Below are positions 24,596-35,000 of a stretch of 64,000 nt of DNA, one piece after another. Position numbers and translations under genes: made by a program. The notes beneath the pieces are model-generated. The model was not told the DNA's origin and did not search any database. It worked only from the letters and a program-made list of their open reading frames with translations. Each line of letters begins with the position of its first letter. The stretch's first letter is position 1. Source of the stretch: Rutstroemia sp. NJR-2017a BVV2 (Eukaryota; Ascomycota; Leotiomycetes; Helotiales; Rutstroemiaceae). The stretch covers positions 310,001-374,000 of the forward strand of contig NJPS01000039.1 in NCBI GenBank assembly GCA_002946415.1, given 5' to 3'.

Positions 24596-26537
24596 AAAGC
24601 ACAGGTTCAGATTCAATCTCTCCACACTGGCCAGGTGCGCGTCCATCTTCTTCACGCCACGAGTTCTCGAAGTTTTACACGGACGATGGAAACCAGGTTC
24701 TCGACATCAACTTTTATCGAACCATCCCGAAAAATACTGTAATACAAGTAAAAGCTGTTGAGCTGCTGGAGGAAACGAGTCTGTTGGAGTATCAAGAATC
24801 AAGATGGAGGTATCTAGCTAGTGTGGGTGTATTGTGTATCTATCTCTGTTTTCATAAAGAAACCTTAATACATTATTAATTGCTTCATCAAAAGAATACG
24901 AGAAAAGTACCAATTGCCATCAATACCACGTGCTTAGAAGACATGAGAATGGCCGTCTCATACATTCCAGTGACTTCAGATTCTCAGGTACTATGATATT
25001 ATTTTCTCAATGCCATTGTGCCGGGGCTATAACAAGCGCAAACGAACCATCGGGCTCCTCAGGACCAGATTTAGTGGTAAATTAAGCAAAAAAGCCGACA
25101 GGAATCGGCACCTGAACCACTATACAGCTCAGGGTAGTAGTGGTGTGTGAGTAGTAATTGGTAATAAGGACCCGAATGTACCTGACTGGTTCTCAGCAAG
25201 CTCATTGAGGGCGTTGCCTCGACCTGAAGAACAAACTCCTCACAAATGAAGGCTGAGCCTCAAGCTTGACCTATGACGATTAGCCGTGGTGCATTACTTT
25301 TCAACCAACTAAAACCTTCGAGAATGAAGAAAAAAGTCTGTGGTGTAAGATTTACAGTTCAGGCTTAAGTTCGACCACAACCAGAAGCTGTTGGTCCCAC
25401 GGATGGCTCCAAAACGCCCTTCATTTCGATTTTACCGAGTTGACTTTGACTTTTTCTCAACTTTCCATTTCTCTGAGCCACTAAGGCGAGAACTATAGTT
25501 TAGTGTGAACTTGAACTTGATCCGGGTGTGACTGACCTGAAGCCGTTTGACGTTCGCGGTTTGCATTCACAGCCCTGGGTCTGGCAAGCACCATGTCGCT
25601 TATGAGCGGATGTCTTAGCATACAGCCGCGCGACTATCAAGATATTCAACGTCGCGACTCAAGAGCAACTTCGTTAGAGTGATGCATTTGCTCTGAGAAT
25701 TTGGGAGACAAAAAGTATATTGTAACCAAGGTTTAGGATGGCTGTGAATCATCGCGGAGTATGGTCGAAGGGCGGGTGCATGGAACTTTCTTGCTCCGAA
25801 AGAATCGTTATTCTCTAGCTTGATATAGCCACGGTATCACCGTATCAGAGACCACATTGTTTCCTGATCGGCATCCTGCAATACCAATACGCGTCCAATA
25901 CGCGTCCCGGAGAAAGAAGAACTGTGCCAGTTGTATGATCCAAGTGTGGTAAAGTAATGGCACCCCAATGCAATGGACGCGTCTGTGACCTTTCCTCTGC
26001 GGTGAAAAGATACCAAGAACCAGACCTCACTCTCTTGGTATTGTCTGATCCTGTTACCTGTACATCATTCGGTAGTCTAAGTGTGGTAAAGTATGCCACC
26101 CCAATGGAGGCGTTTACAACCTTTCCTTTAAGGTGAAAAGGTAGGAGGAAGTAGACCTTTCCCTCTTGGTATTCTCGTAAGCTGTATGTACATTATTCTA
26201 TGGAACTAGAAATAGGATTTTGAGACCACTAACTGAGAATTACTGGATGCTCAAAATAGTCTGTAAGTTAGTCAGTGAGCTGGGAGGATATATAGATGCC
26301 AAAACACTGCCCACTTCATCCTGAACTTCAGAACTCATCTTCAATTAATATTTACCCCGAGGAAAAACTGCCAAATCCGAAAAACTTCTCAAGAACTTCC
26401 TTCCTGTCTGCTTTACCAAGACGTTGCTAAGTTACTCGACTGCACCTTCTCCTGCAATTCGGACCTCTCACGTACCTTCTTCATCAATTATATTACCAAG
26501 CCTCCAACAATTCTTGCCACGCTTAACTCTATCCATT
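24596..26537. other. intergenic, 1.9 kb
   Basis: No supported gene. It holds a direct duplication at 25942-26199 and, in the last 250 bp, the promoter and leader of the zinc-cluster gene (a TATATA-containing stretch near 26290 and pyrimidine-rich sequence up to the ATG). Confidence 0.55.
25942..26199. repeat. two-copy direct tandem duplication, period 137 bp
   Basis: Both copies begin AAGTGTGGTAAAGTA (25942 and 26079) and continue in parallel through CACCCCAATG, CCTTTCCT, GGTGAAAAG, CTCTTGGTATT and GTACAT. The copies have diverged by substitutions and small indels, so the duplication is not recent. It lies about 340-600 bp upstream of the tandem zinc-cluster gene. Confidence 0.85.
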
Positions 26538-27335
26538 ATGGATAACTCTAAATATCGTCAACTCCTGCCTTATGGTGTTGATAATGGGAGCGCCAATGAC
26601 CATGGCCACCTCCCCTATCGCCTAGGCGCACCTGAATCCTACCCACCATCTTCCTTCCAGTTGTCTAGCCCGGCACCAATTGAACCGCCACTTATTTATG
26701 ATCGTCTACGATACGACTATCCACAGGAATACTACGTACCGCCGCAATATGAGTATCAGTCAAACTCGTGGCACCAATACGCACCACCTCCAGCTTCAAT
26801 GGAGCAATACGCACCACAGCAACACTCCTCACCAGCACCTTCCCCTCATCGACAATCAATTCCAGTCCCATCGCTTCTGCATCCAGCAGAACAGGAGCGA
26901 CGACCCCAGCCGACCAGCCACATCGGTCCAGTCTCCACGGCAATCAAGAAAACCCGCAACTCCCGGGCCTGTGACATATGTCACGACAAAGGCACCAAAT
27001 GCACCGGGAATTGGAAAGCTTCTCCTCCTACTCCCTGCAGCAAGTGCAGGGAAGACGGCTATACCTGCGAATACACACGGCCAGTTCAGAAGCGAGGAAC
27101 CAAGGCCGGCAGCAAGCCGAACAAGAGAGAGAAAGGCCCGGCACAAACGAGAAACTCCAGGGCCTGCGACCTTTGTAACCACAAAGGACGCAGATGTGAT
27201 GGAGATTGGAAAAATTCTCCTTCTACTCCATGCAGCGGGTGTAGGGATTACGGCAGGGCCTGCGAATACACACGGCCTGTTCTGAAGCGAGGAACCAAGG
27301 CCGGTAGCAAGAGAAATCCTAGGGATAAGGAGTAA
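26538..27335 (+). CDS. tandem double Zn2Cys6 zinc-cluster protein
   Basis: A single-exon gene of 265 residues; the ATG at 26538 is the first Met of the frame. The N-terminal half is Pro/Tyr/Ser/Gln-rich and looks disordered. Two complete zinc clusters follow, both with spacing CX2CX6CX11CX2CX6C: C145, C148, C155, C167, C170, C177 and C210, C213, C220, C232, C235, C242. Each is followed by the same tail (CEYTRPVxKRGTKAGSK). The repeat period is exactly 65 codons (195 bp), and the 3' part of each unit is nearly identical at DNA level. Zn2Cys6 clusters bind DNA in fungal regulators, but those normally have one cluster, a coiled-coil dimerisation region and a large middle homology domain; none of the latter is present. 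Likely nuclear and perhaps DNA-binding; the target is unknown. Confidence 0.82.
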   Translation: MDNSKYRQLLPYGVDNGSANDHGHLPYRLGAPESYPPSSFQLSSPAPIEPPLIYDRLRYDYPQEYYVPPQYEYQSNSWHQYAPPPASMEQYAPQQHSSPAPSPHRQSIPVPSLLHPAEQERRPQPTSHIGPVSTAIKKTRNSRACDICHDKGTKCTGNWKASPPTPCSKCREDGYTCEYTRPVQKRGTKAGSKPNKREKGPAQTRNSRACDLCNHKGRRCDGDWKNSPSTPCSGCRDYGRACEYTRPVLKRGTKAGSKRNPRDKE

Positions 27336-27471
27336 TGTTGTCTTTGTATAGTGGGCGGGATTGGTGTTGTTTTTGTATGATGGGCCGGAGTACTATTAGA
27401 TACCAGAATGTAATTGCCCAATTGAGGTTTATTGTAGCAAATATTTCCGCTGATTGCAATGTCCATGTAGA

Positions 27472-27629
27472 CTCTCCAGAGGAGAAAAAACAGGCCGATT
27501 TGGGACAATACATTGTAGCTGAATATTGTTGTCAAATGAATGTCCTAAATAATCTAAGACATTATGATGTTTTATTATCCAGTTGTCGTTTGGACATTGT
27601 TGCCAGCCTGTTATTTCTGCACCGGAGAG
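27472..27629. mobile_element. inverted-repeat element (MITE-like), copy 1
   Basis: A 158-bp unit bounded by inverted ends. The left end starts CTCTCCAGAGGAGAAAAAAC and the reverse complement of the right end starts CTCTCCGGTGCAGAAATAAC; about 21 of the first 27 bases agree. Both arms contain the core AACAGGC. No coding capacity. It lies just after the stop of the zinc-cluster gene, probably in its 3' UTR. Confidence 0.7.
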
Positions 27630-27686
27630 GCTGAATATGTCGATTCTGAGATGATCGAGAAACTGTGCCTAACATAGCTAAACACA

Positions 27687-27846
27687 CTCATCCGAGTAGA
27701 AAAAACAGGCCCATTTGGGACAATATATTTTAGCTGGTGACTATTGTCAAATGGATAACCCAGGTAGTCTAAAACATTATTGTGTGTTCATTGTCCAGCT
27801 GTCTTTAAAGCATTGTTGTCGGTCTGTTATTTCTGCATCGAAGAGA
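27687..27846. mobile_element. inverted-repeat element (MITE-like), copy 2
   Basis: The most diverged of the three copies, about 160 bp. It shares the AGAAAAAACAGGC arm near its left end, the GTCTGTTATTTCTGCATC arm at its right end and the interior landmarks TTTGGGACAATA, TGTCAAATG and TTGTCCAGCTGTCTT with the neighbouring copies. Confidence 0.65.
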
Positions 27847-27851
27847 CATAC

Positions 27852-28009
27852 TCTCCGGGGGAGAAAAAACAGGCCGATTTGGGACAATAAATTGTTGCTG
27901 AGTACTGATGTCAAATGAATATCCCGGTTGATTTAACAATTTGTAATGTTTTCATTGTCCAACTGTCTTTGCAGTATTGTTGTCGGCCTGTTATTTCTAC
28001 GCCGGAGAG
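27852..28009. mobile_element. inverted-repeat element (MITE-like), copy 3
   Basis: Exactly 158 bp like copy 1 and the best preserved: 24 of the terminal 27 bases are inverted-complementary (CTCTCCGG, AGAAA, AACAGGCCGA). A TA dinucleotide lies directly left of the element and one base beyond its right end, compatible with a Tc1/mariner-type TA target duplication but not proving it. Its right end stops five bases short of the stop codon of the methyltransferase gene on the opposite strand. Confidence 0.72.
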
Positions 28010-28014
28010 ATACA

Positions 28015-29356
28015 CTACCTCAAGACCCCCACATGGACCACAAATCCCGAATCTTCTCCCAAACCACAGTCTTCGATCTCTTTGCCCTCTACTCTCCACA
28101 CCCTGAATCGATCGTGGAAACATTTGAGCCAAGATTCAAAGACATCAGGCGCTCGTAGTTGTTGCGCTACGATGCACAACGTGGGTCCTTGGCTGGTATC
28201 TTCCGAAGACGTAGAGTTGGTTCGCAGTGCACATAAATCCACGCATGTTTGTATAAATGGGGGAATGAGTGCATCATTGTATATGCAGTCGCAGGCTATG
28301 ATAACATCAAAGCTTGACGTGGAGGTGGATTGAGTCAGCGAAGTAGAGGGAATGTCTGTTTCCCAGTCAAGGGTAAGTGCTTTGATGTTGCTGGAGCTAG
28401 AGCAGCTCGGAGAAGAGCTGTTGGCGGGTTTCGCTTTACGGGCTTTTACCTTTGTGGAAGTATTCGAGTTGTTGGAAGAGGCGTTTGTGGAGAGGTTCTG
28501 GGAAAGCAGTTTGAGCACGTAGGGCTGGTCGGTAAGTATATACCGCTCAATATATGGGGACAAGCTCAGGGCAACCAAGCCAGATATGCCACAGCCCAGT
28601 CTGCTGGATATGAGTACTTTGCCCACATTATGTAGTGTAGGTACTCACTCAAGAACAATGGAATTTTGGTTGAATATGTGATGCTTGAAAAGGGCATTCT
28701 GGGGCGATGAGATCCATTTCGCAAACAATGGGGTTATTTTCCACACAACTTGTACATCTGTTAACAGACAGGTATGATTGATATTGAATTGAATGGTGAT
28801 CTACCTGCTCCAGTCGTCCCGCCATCGCGATTTGATGACAATATAGTTGGCGATTGATAGATTGTGAGATCTTGACCATTAATAGTGAAGTCAAGCTCGG
28901 TGGCTTTGGAGTCCACAAAGCCTAGATTTTGAGACGGGATAGATTGTGAAAATAGGAGAAATGACTCTGAGAACGAGATTTAGCTTTGTTGTCGACAAAT
29001 GAGAGGTGTATGATCCTCCAAGTGTTTCGCTTTCATGCATGCAAGAACTATCGTTCTGCCAATGCTTGAGATGTCCAAATGAAATCTTGGTACACAAACA
29101 TTTGGTGGTGCTGTTGTAGGAGCGGGCCATCATGTTTATCCAATTGGCAAATATCTTCCGCCACAGTAAGCTGCAGTGTAACAGACCAACCTAGATTCTC
29201 GAAGGTTTGAGAATCCAGTTGGACAAAGCAAATGCCACTATGTCCACCGCAGCCGTGGCGTTGACGCACAGGAGGAAAGATATATTCGAGCTTACCTTCC
29301 TCAGCATCCTCAATCTCTGGCCCGAGAGTATCAAGAAATGATTGTACACTAGTCAT
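28015..29356 (-). CDS. rkm5: Rkm5-like lysine methyltransferase
   Basis: Four exons on the - strand: 29356-29296, 28966-28805, 28748-28649 and 28600-28015, giving 302 residues. Spliced, the protein begins MTSVQSFLDTLGPEIEDAEE, continues FSQSIPSQNLGFVDSKATEL and SSNRDGGTTGAVVWK, and has the SAM-binding motif VLELGCGISGLVAL, which is completed across an intron, then TDQPYVLKLL and CDCIYNDALIPPFI. These are marks of the seven-beta-strand methyltransferase family 16 and most resemble fungal ribosomal lysine methyltransferase 5, which modifies a 60S ribosomal protein in yeast. An Asn/Ser-rich insert follows the DQ motif. The first intron (329 bp) is unusually long; its ends were chosen because they restore the frame and the family N-terminus. 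The gene is convergent with the zinc-cluster gene. Confidence 0.82.
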
Positions 29357-30302
29357 GACGGCAGAGTGCCGAGAGTCGTGATGAGGTCCGGGAAGTGCGG
29401 GAGCTTGAAATTGAAGCAGCTGACTACACCTCCTCTAATATATCATCATCAGCGCCTCGTAAGCCCAGGAGAGAACTGGCGATAGAATACCGACGTGACT
29501 GATTTTTAGTCTTCTTCCGTGCGAAGGTTCAGTTGTTTAGGACTCTCGGACTAGCTAAGGATCCGTGTACCGGAACTTGCTGAGAGTCCGCTGTCACTTG
29601 TCACTCGGACCAGATTGGAAGCCGTCTTGGTAGACCTTGATTCTTTTCAGCAACCCAAAAGATATCTGGCGTTGTTTTGTTGTGTATTGTATTGCATCGA
29701 TCAGGAAGTTCGGCGACGGACCCAATAGCCATCGATATGTTTCGTATCGCCAGCATTCTCGCGCAGGTACTAAAGTGATCCAGCAAGGGTAAATTGGTGA
29801 ATGAAGGGTTTTGCTTAGTGGCGGGCTTAGCGGGTCAAATTGTTGACGAATGCTTAACACATAAACCTTGGAAGAAATCACCATCGGCCAATCATCTTCG
29901 AGGCTTCTTCACTCCACCCAATGAATGTGCTCGAAAGGTGCTCTAGAGCAAAGCAAGGCAGCACAGCGTCATATCAAATAAGGTTGGCTCTTTCCCCAGC
30001 TACTTCATAGCTTGGGAAGTTGGGAACCTCAAAGATCGCCTCTGAAGAAATTCCACCACCTCGACTTCACTTTACTTCTCGACATCACGAAAGTTACTTC
30101 GTTTTCGCTAAACACACCACAACACAACAAACAACCTTCCATCCCGTGCTCTATTGGTGTGCCATTGGAGCTGCCAGCTGTCATCGCGAAGGAGCAGCTT
30201 CATTCGATCGGTATACACTGCTGTAAGTTGTTGCCGCCAGGTCTACAAACATACACTCATAAGTGACAGATTGAGCATTGAGCTCCATCATATAGATTGA
30301 AG
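29357..30302. promoter_or_regulatory. divergent promoter: rkm5 / acyl-CoA synthetase
   Basis: A 946-bp interval between two divergently transcribed genes. The + strand side (about 30.0-30.3 kb) is C/T- and A/C-rich as expected of a leader. I saw no CCGAGG fatty-acid-response motif here, in contrast to the Fox2 upstream region. No open frame is convincing. Confidence 0.5.
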
Positions 30303-32505
30303 ATGTCGCTCAAAAACGCTACCGTCCAGCCTCGCATCGTACACTCGCCACCTTTTAGTGTCGAAGCTCCAGGATATAAACCCGTCCAGGGCGAAACAAT
30401 TCCCAGAAGACATCCCTTAACAGTCAACAAGCTTGCAACCCGACCATCCGAAGATATCGCAACCATTTTCGACATCATCAAGCGCAGCTCCGAGAAGTAC
30501 GGCAACGCGAAAGCTGTTGGAAGTCGAAAGTTGATTAAGACTCATCAAGAATTGAAGAAGGTGAAGAAGATTGTCGATGGGGAACAACAAGAGGTTGATA
30601 AGAAATGGACATACTTCGAGCTTAGCCCCTACGAATACATGAGCTTTCAAGATTACGAAAAGTTGATTCTACAGATCGGAGCCGGATATCGAAAGCTTGG
30701 GTTGAAGAAAGAGGATCGCGTGCATATCTTCGCAGCAACAAGCGCTAACTGGTTAGCATCAGCCCATGGTGCTGTTTCCCAATCGATGCCAATCGTCACT
30801 GCATATGATACCCTTGGAGAAGAAGGTCTCAAGCATTCCCTGGTAGCAACCAGGGCGAAGGCCATCTTCTTGGATCCCCATCTCCTGCCAACTCTAATCA
30901 ATCCCCTCAAGGAAGCAACTGATATTCAATATGTCATTTGGAACAGCCAGAACGAGGTGAAGCAAGAAAATATCGACAAGCTGAAGGCAGCACACGAGAA
31001 GCTCAAGATCCTGAGTTTCGAAGACCTCAGAAAATTGGGAGAAGAGAATCCAGTTGAGCCAGTGCCGCCTGTTCCAGAAGATCTGTGCTGTATCATGTAT
31101 ACATCGGGATCTACTGGCCCGCCAAAGGGTGTGCCATTGAAGCACAAGGCTGTTGTTGCAGCTAGTAAGTCCAACTCCATGCATGATAGGCGCGAGCCGC
31201 GTATGCGTTACTAAGTTCTGTTTTCTTTAGTTGCTGGAGTTAGCGTAATCGTCGAACCATATCTTGGCCCTGGCGACGGTCTCTTGACATACCTCCCACT
31301 TGCACATATTCTCGAGTTTGTTTTCGAAAATGCTTGCTTGTACTGGGGCGGAACCATGGGATATGGAAACCCTAAGACCTTGTCGGACACGTCAGTCAGA
31401 AATTGCAAAGGTGATATTCGTGAGTTCAGGCCAACTGTATTGGTAGGTGTCCCAGCTGTCTGGGAGTCCGTAAAGAAGGGCATTGTTGCAAAGGTAAACG
31501 GCGGCAGCCCGATCCTTAAGAATCTCTTCTGGGGCGCATTGTGGGCAAAGAACAACCTTTTACGTTATGGGCTTCCTGGTGCCGAGTTGTTAGACTCTGT
31601 CGTATTCAAAAAGGTCAAAGACGCTACCGGTGGGCGACTGAGAATATGCTTGAATGGTGGTGGACCAATCGCCAAAGACACTCAGCGTTTCATTTCCATG
31701 GCTATTACACCTATGATCAGTGGCTATGGTCTAACTGAAACCACCGCTATGGGTGCTTTGATGGATCCCATGGAATGGACCGACGAGTCTTTAGGAAACA
31801 TTCCTGGCTCCGTCGAGATTAAGCTTGTCGATTTCCCGGATGCAGGATACTTCTCGACAAACAAGCCTAACCCTCAAGGAGAAATTTGGATTCGCGGAGA
31901 ACCTGTCATGGACGGATATTATGAAAACGAGGAAGAAACAAAGGCTGCACTGACGGAAGATGGCTGGTTTAAGACTGGTGATATTGGAGAGTTCGACAAG
32001 AATGGACATCTCAACATCATCGATCGTAAGAAGAACTTGGTCAAGACTTTGAACGGAGAATACATCGCGCTCGAGAAGCTTGAATCTGTCTACCGCGCCG
32101 CAACAGTGGTCGCCAACATTTGCGTTTACGCTGATCAACAGAGGACAAAGCCAATTGCCTTGATTGTACCAGCTGAACCTGCTCTGAAGAAATTGGCTGA
32201 AAAGATTGGCGTTTCCGGCAATAGTTTGGAGGAACTAGTCCACGAAAAGAAGATTCAGGATGCGGTACTGAAGGAGTTGCAACAAGCTGGTAGAGCTGGA
32301 GGTCTATCTGGAATTGAAATTATCGATGGGGTTGTTTTGTCCGACGAAGAATGGACTCCACAAAATGTTAGTACTCATACTTTCTTGAAATATTGATTCA
32401 TGCTAACAACAACAGGGTTTGACCACATCAGCTCAGAAGCTCCAACGAAAGAAGATCTTGGAGAAATACAAGAAGGAAGTTGATGCTGCCTATGCTCAAA
32501 GCTAA
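30303..32505 (+). CDS. faa1: long-chain acyl-CoA synthetase (Faa1/Faa4 type)
   Basis: Three exons (30303-31164, 31231-32366, 32416-32505) encode 695 residues. The enzyme activates long-chain fatty acids to acyl-CoA in an ATP-dependent, two-step reaction via an acyl-adenylate, feeding lipid synthesis or beta-oxidation. Visible motifs are the adenylate-forming P-loop YTSGSTGPPKGVP at residues 266-278, GYGLTET at about 452-458, and the fatty-acyl-CoA synthetase signature from DGWFKTGDIGEF through DRKKNLVKTLNGEYIALEKL at about 531-570. Length fits the yeast Faa1/Faa4 group. The C-terminus (AAYAQS) is not a PTS1 peroxisomal signal, so a cytosolic, ER or lipid-droplet location is more likely. The ATG at 30303 starts the first exon. 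The product is clear; which yeast paralogue it matches best is uncertain. Confidence 0.94.
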
Positions 32506-33087
32506 ATGCAATGATCGTGTGTGATGGAGAATGGAGGATGGTATCGTGATGGTAATGGTTATGAGGAAACGGGTATGGTTTTGAGCGTTTGATGTGGTTT
32601 GTATTATAGTAGCACGCATGCGATGAGCAGCTATTGAAGTTCTTCTGTGTTCCGATTATACTCTAGAATTCTTTAAATTAAACCAAAATGGCAACACAAA
32701 CAGATAGATATCATTACTTTTTCGTGCTTTTCACCTCATGCACGTAACGATGAATTCCTTGGCCGAAGCATACCCAGGCGAGGAACGATGGGGCTTTGGT
32801 CACGAGATGACGTGCCTGGAAATGCAGTCGCGCTTTGGTTCTCCACATCTCAAAACAGTTCTAAGTCCCCTCAATTGATTCCTCGGCCATACTATTCTGC
32901 GATGCAACAATTCACTCGGAGTCTCACGAATAAGTGTTCATCGATCGCTTCGGTATGATATTGCGCTGCTGGTTTGTTTTATCTTGAAAACACCCACCCA
33001 CCTCTGCCAATTGTCGCGTCCTCTCCATTCCACTTTGGCGCAAGATAAACTTCACCTTCAGCACCGAGTCTCGAAAGCATTGCGAAT
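32506..33087. other. intergenic, acyl-CoA synthetase to ecm11
   Basis: A 582-bp interval between two genes on the same strand, holding the 3' UTR of the first and the promoter of the second. A single CCTCGG (CCGAGG on the other strand) lies at 32881-32886. No gene seen. Confidence 0.5.
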
Positions 33088-34584
33088 ATGACCGGCAATG
33101 GAGTGATTGACTGGATTGGCGCACGCACTATTGATCCGCGACCATCGCCGTCCCCAGCACCATTTTCCCGACAGCAACTTGGACAGAACGCTCGAGTCAA
33201 CTCTAAAAAAGCACGCCAGCCATCTAATCGTCAAGTCTCCTCCAGCATAACTCCAGCCTATCCATCAGATATGAATGTTGCACCTACTCCAGTCTTTAGC
33301 CAGCCAGCCAACCTTCCACCGCGTCAACGCACGCCTGCTCAATCGGGCTATCATTCACCATATGGGAAGCCACCACAACACGATGACGATAGTCAGGAAC
33401 GCGACCCTTTTGATGGTTCTACACTCTCTAGCAATTTTGACGATACAATCAGCATCCCCAATCATGCGGAGCCCCAGCCAAGACAGGGTGCTGGTGTCAA
33501 TGAGGAACATCGTCAAGCTGATCCGGCGGATATATACGACCGGGATATGGATGCAGATAATCAAGGCCAAGTTGACCGTGGTGAGCAGGGTTATCCTGAT
33601 GAGCATGAAGCTTTCGAATATCAGCAAGTGCCCTTCCAAGCGCATTCTCAAGTCGCGCATCAACGAGTCTCGAGCCAGGTACGCTTCAATCAAAGCCAGA
33701 CTCAGCATTCAGTGGAACCTAGTTACCAAAATCACCAAGCAAGTCCAATAAGAAAAAAGGGCACAGCCATTTCGGGTCGCTTTGCAATGGCAGCAAGTAC
33801 TTCCAGGGCCGCCCCTCCGGAGGTCGAGAGTTCCCACAAGCGAGCTCGTTCTCAAGACCGATACATGTCACCGGTTGTGACGAAGCTCACACAATCAGCG
33901 GATCGAATGGAGAAGGAGGGGAGAAATGGCAACACTCAACAACTCTCGCCAATAAGTACTGAGACATCGGACGATGCCACTACACGTCTACGATCAGACG
34001 ATGGAAGCGACGTAGAATCCACAGACGGTGGTAACAGCCTCCAACACCAACCGCAACTCCAATCTCGGCCAATTAGTAGTATCCACCGTCCCGAATCCGA
34101 AACCGCTTTTGATCTGGGTCGTATCAAACCCGATTATGAAGACGGCGTCCTAAGACAAATGAGCTATGCCGAACTTAAAGAACAATCCTTCGACGAAATC
34201 CCCAAAGCCAACGAAACCACCATTGAGCCCGACATCTCACTCTCCAACCTCTCACTCCCTGAACGTCTCGCAGCTACCGTAGAGCAACTTCACACAGGCG
34301 ACGAACGCGAAAATGAAAAGCGCCAGGAATCGCTGGCTGAGTTATTCGGCGCCATGCCTAGGGACGATTGGGAGGAATCGGGAGATTGGTTTTTGGCGCG
34401 GTTTGCGGATGTGGTTATTAAGTTGAAGGAAGCACGGAGAGAGAAGAGACGGATCGTGGCGGAGTTCGAGAGGGAGATGGAAGCTAGGGAGCTGGCGGTG
34501 AGGGAGAGTTTTACGGCTTATAGTGAGGATATGGAGAGGATGAAGGAGGGCGCAGAGACAGTTATTGCTGGAAAGCGGATTTGA
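33088..34584 (+). CDS. ecm11: Ecm11-domain protein
   Basis: A single-exon gene of 498 residues. Most of the protein is low complexity, rich in Gln, Ser, Pro and Asp, and likely disordered. The last 110 residues (389-498) form a charged helical domain: LAELFGAMPRDDWEESGDWF, then ADVVIKLKEARREKRRIVAE and a predicted coiled coil to the end. The EWxxxGDWF core and the following KLKEARxEKR run match the Ecm11 family domain. In budding yeast Ecm11 pairs with Gmc2 in the central element of the meiotic synaptonemal complex; in filamentous fungi the role is not established. The name rests on the C-terminal domain only. Confidence 0.8.
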   Translation: MTGNGVIDWIGARTIDPRPSPSPAPFSRQQLGQNARVNSKKARQPSNRQVSSSITPAYPSDMNVAPTPVFSQPANLPPRQRTPAQSGYHSPYGKPPQHDDDSQERDPFDGSTLSSNFDDTISIPNHAEPQPRQGAGVNEEHRQADPADIYDRDMDADNQGQVDRGEQGYPDEHEAFEYQQVPFQAHSQVAHQRVSSQVRFNQSQTQHSVEPSYQNHQASPIRKKGTAISGRFAMAASTSRAAPPEVESSHKRARSQDRYMSPVVTKLTQSADRMEKEGRNGNTQQLSPISTETSDDATTRLRSDDGSDVESTDGGNSLQHQPQLQSRPISSIHRPESETAFDLGRIKPDYEDGVLRQMSYAELKEQSFDEIPKANETTIEPDISLSNLSLPERLAATVEQLHTGDERENEKRQESLAELFGAMPRDDWEESGDWFLARFADVVIKLKEARREKRRIVAEFEREMEARELAVRESFTAYSEDMERMKEGAETVIAGKRI

Positions 34585-35000
34585 GAACGGGGCGATGCTT
34601 TGTGTTCGGGTAAACATGAGTATTTATTCGCATTTACAAGGTCGATGGCAGTTTAGCTTTAGCAGCGACTTGCTTTGTATAGCTTTATTGGGCACATCAA
34701 AAGTGTAGGATTACAAGGACGGTTGCATGAATTGGTAATTTACAACTGGCAGGGAGTTTAAGCTAGCTATCTATAGATACCCATTTGCTTTTAAAATATA
34801 TAACATTGTATATCAATCTTGCAACGGGGGCACATTCAAACTGAATGCAGACATTTGGAAAATGCTACCTATAAGGAAGACGCCAACACCAATGATGATG
34901 GAGTATTTCCTCAAGCATTTGTCTGCAACCTACCCCTTTAGTTTTGAGTGAGAGGAAGTAAGCTTTAGTCTAGACGTCCCAGAAGTCCAGCCCGACCTCT
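34585..35000. other. intergenic between convergent genes
   Basis: A 416-bp A/T-rich interval between the 3' ends of the ecm11 and tda10 genes. It probably holds both polyadenylation regions. No gene or repeat seen. Confidence 0.5.
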
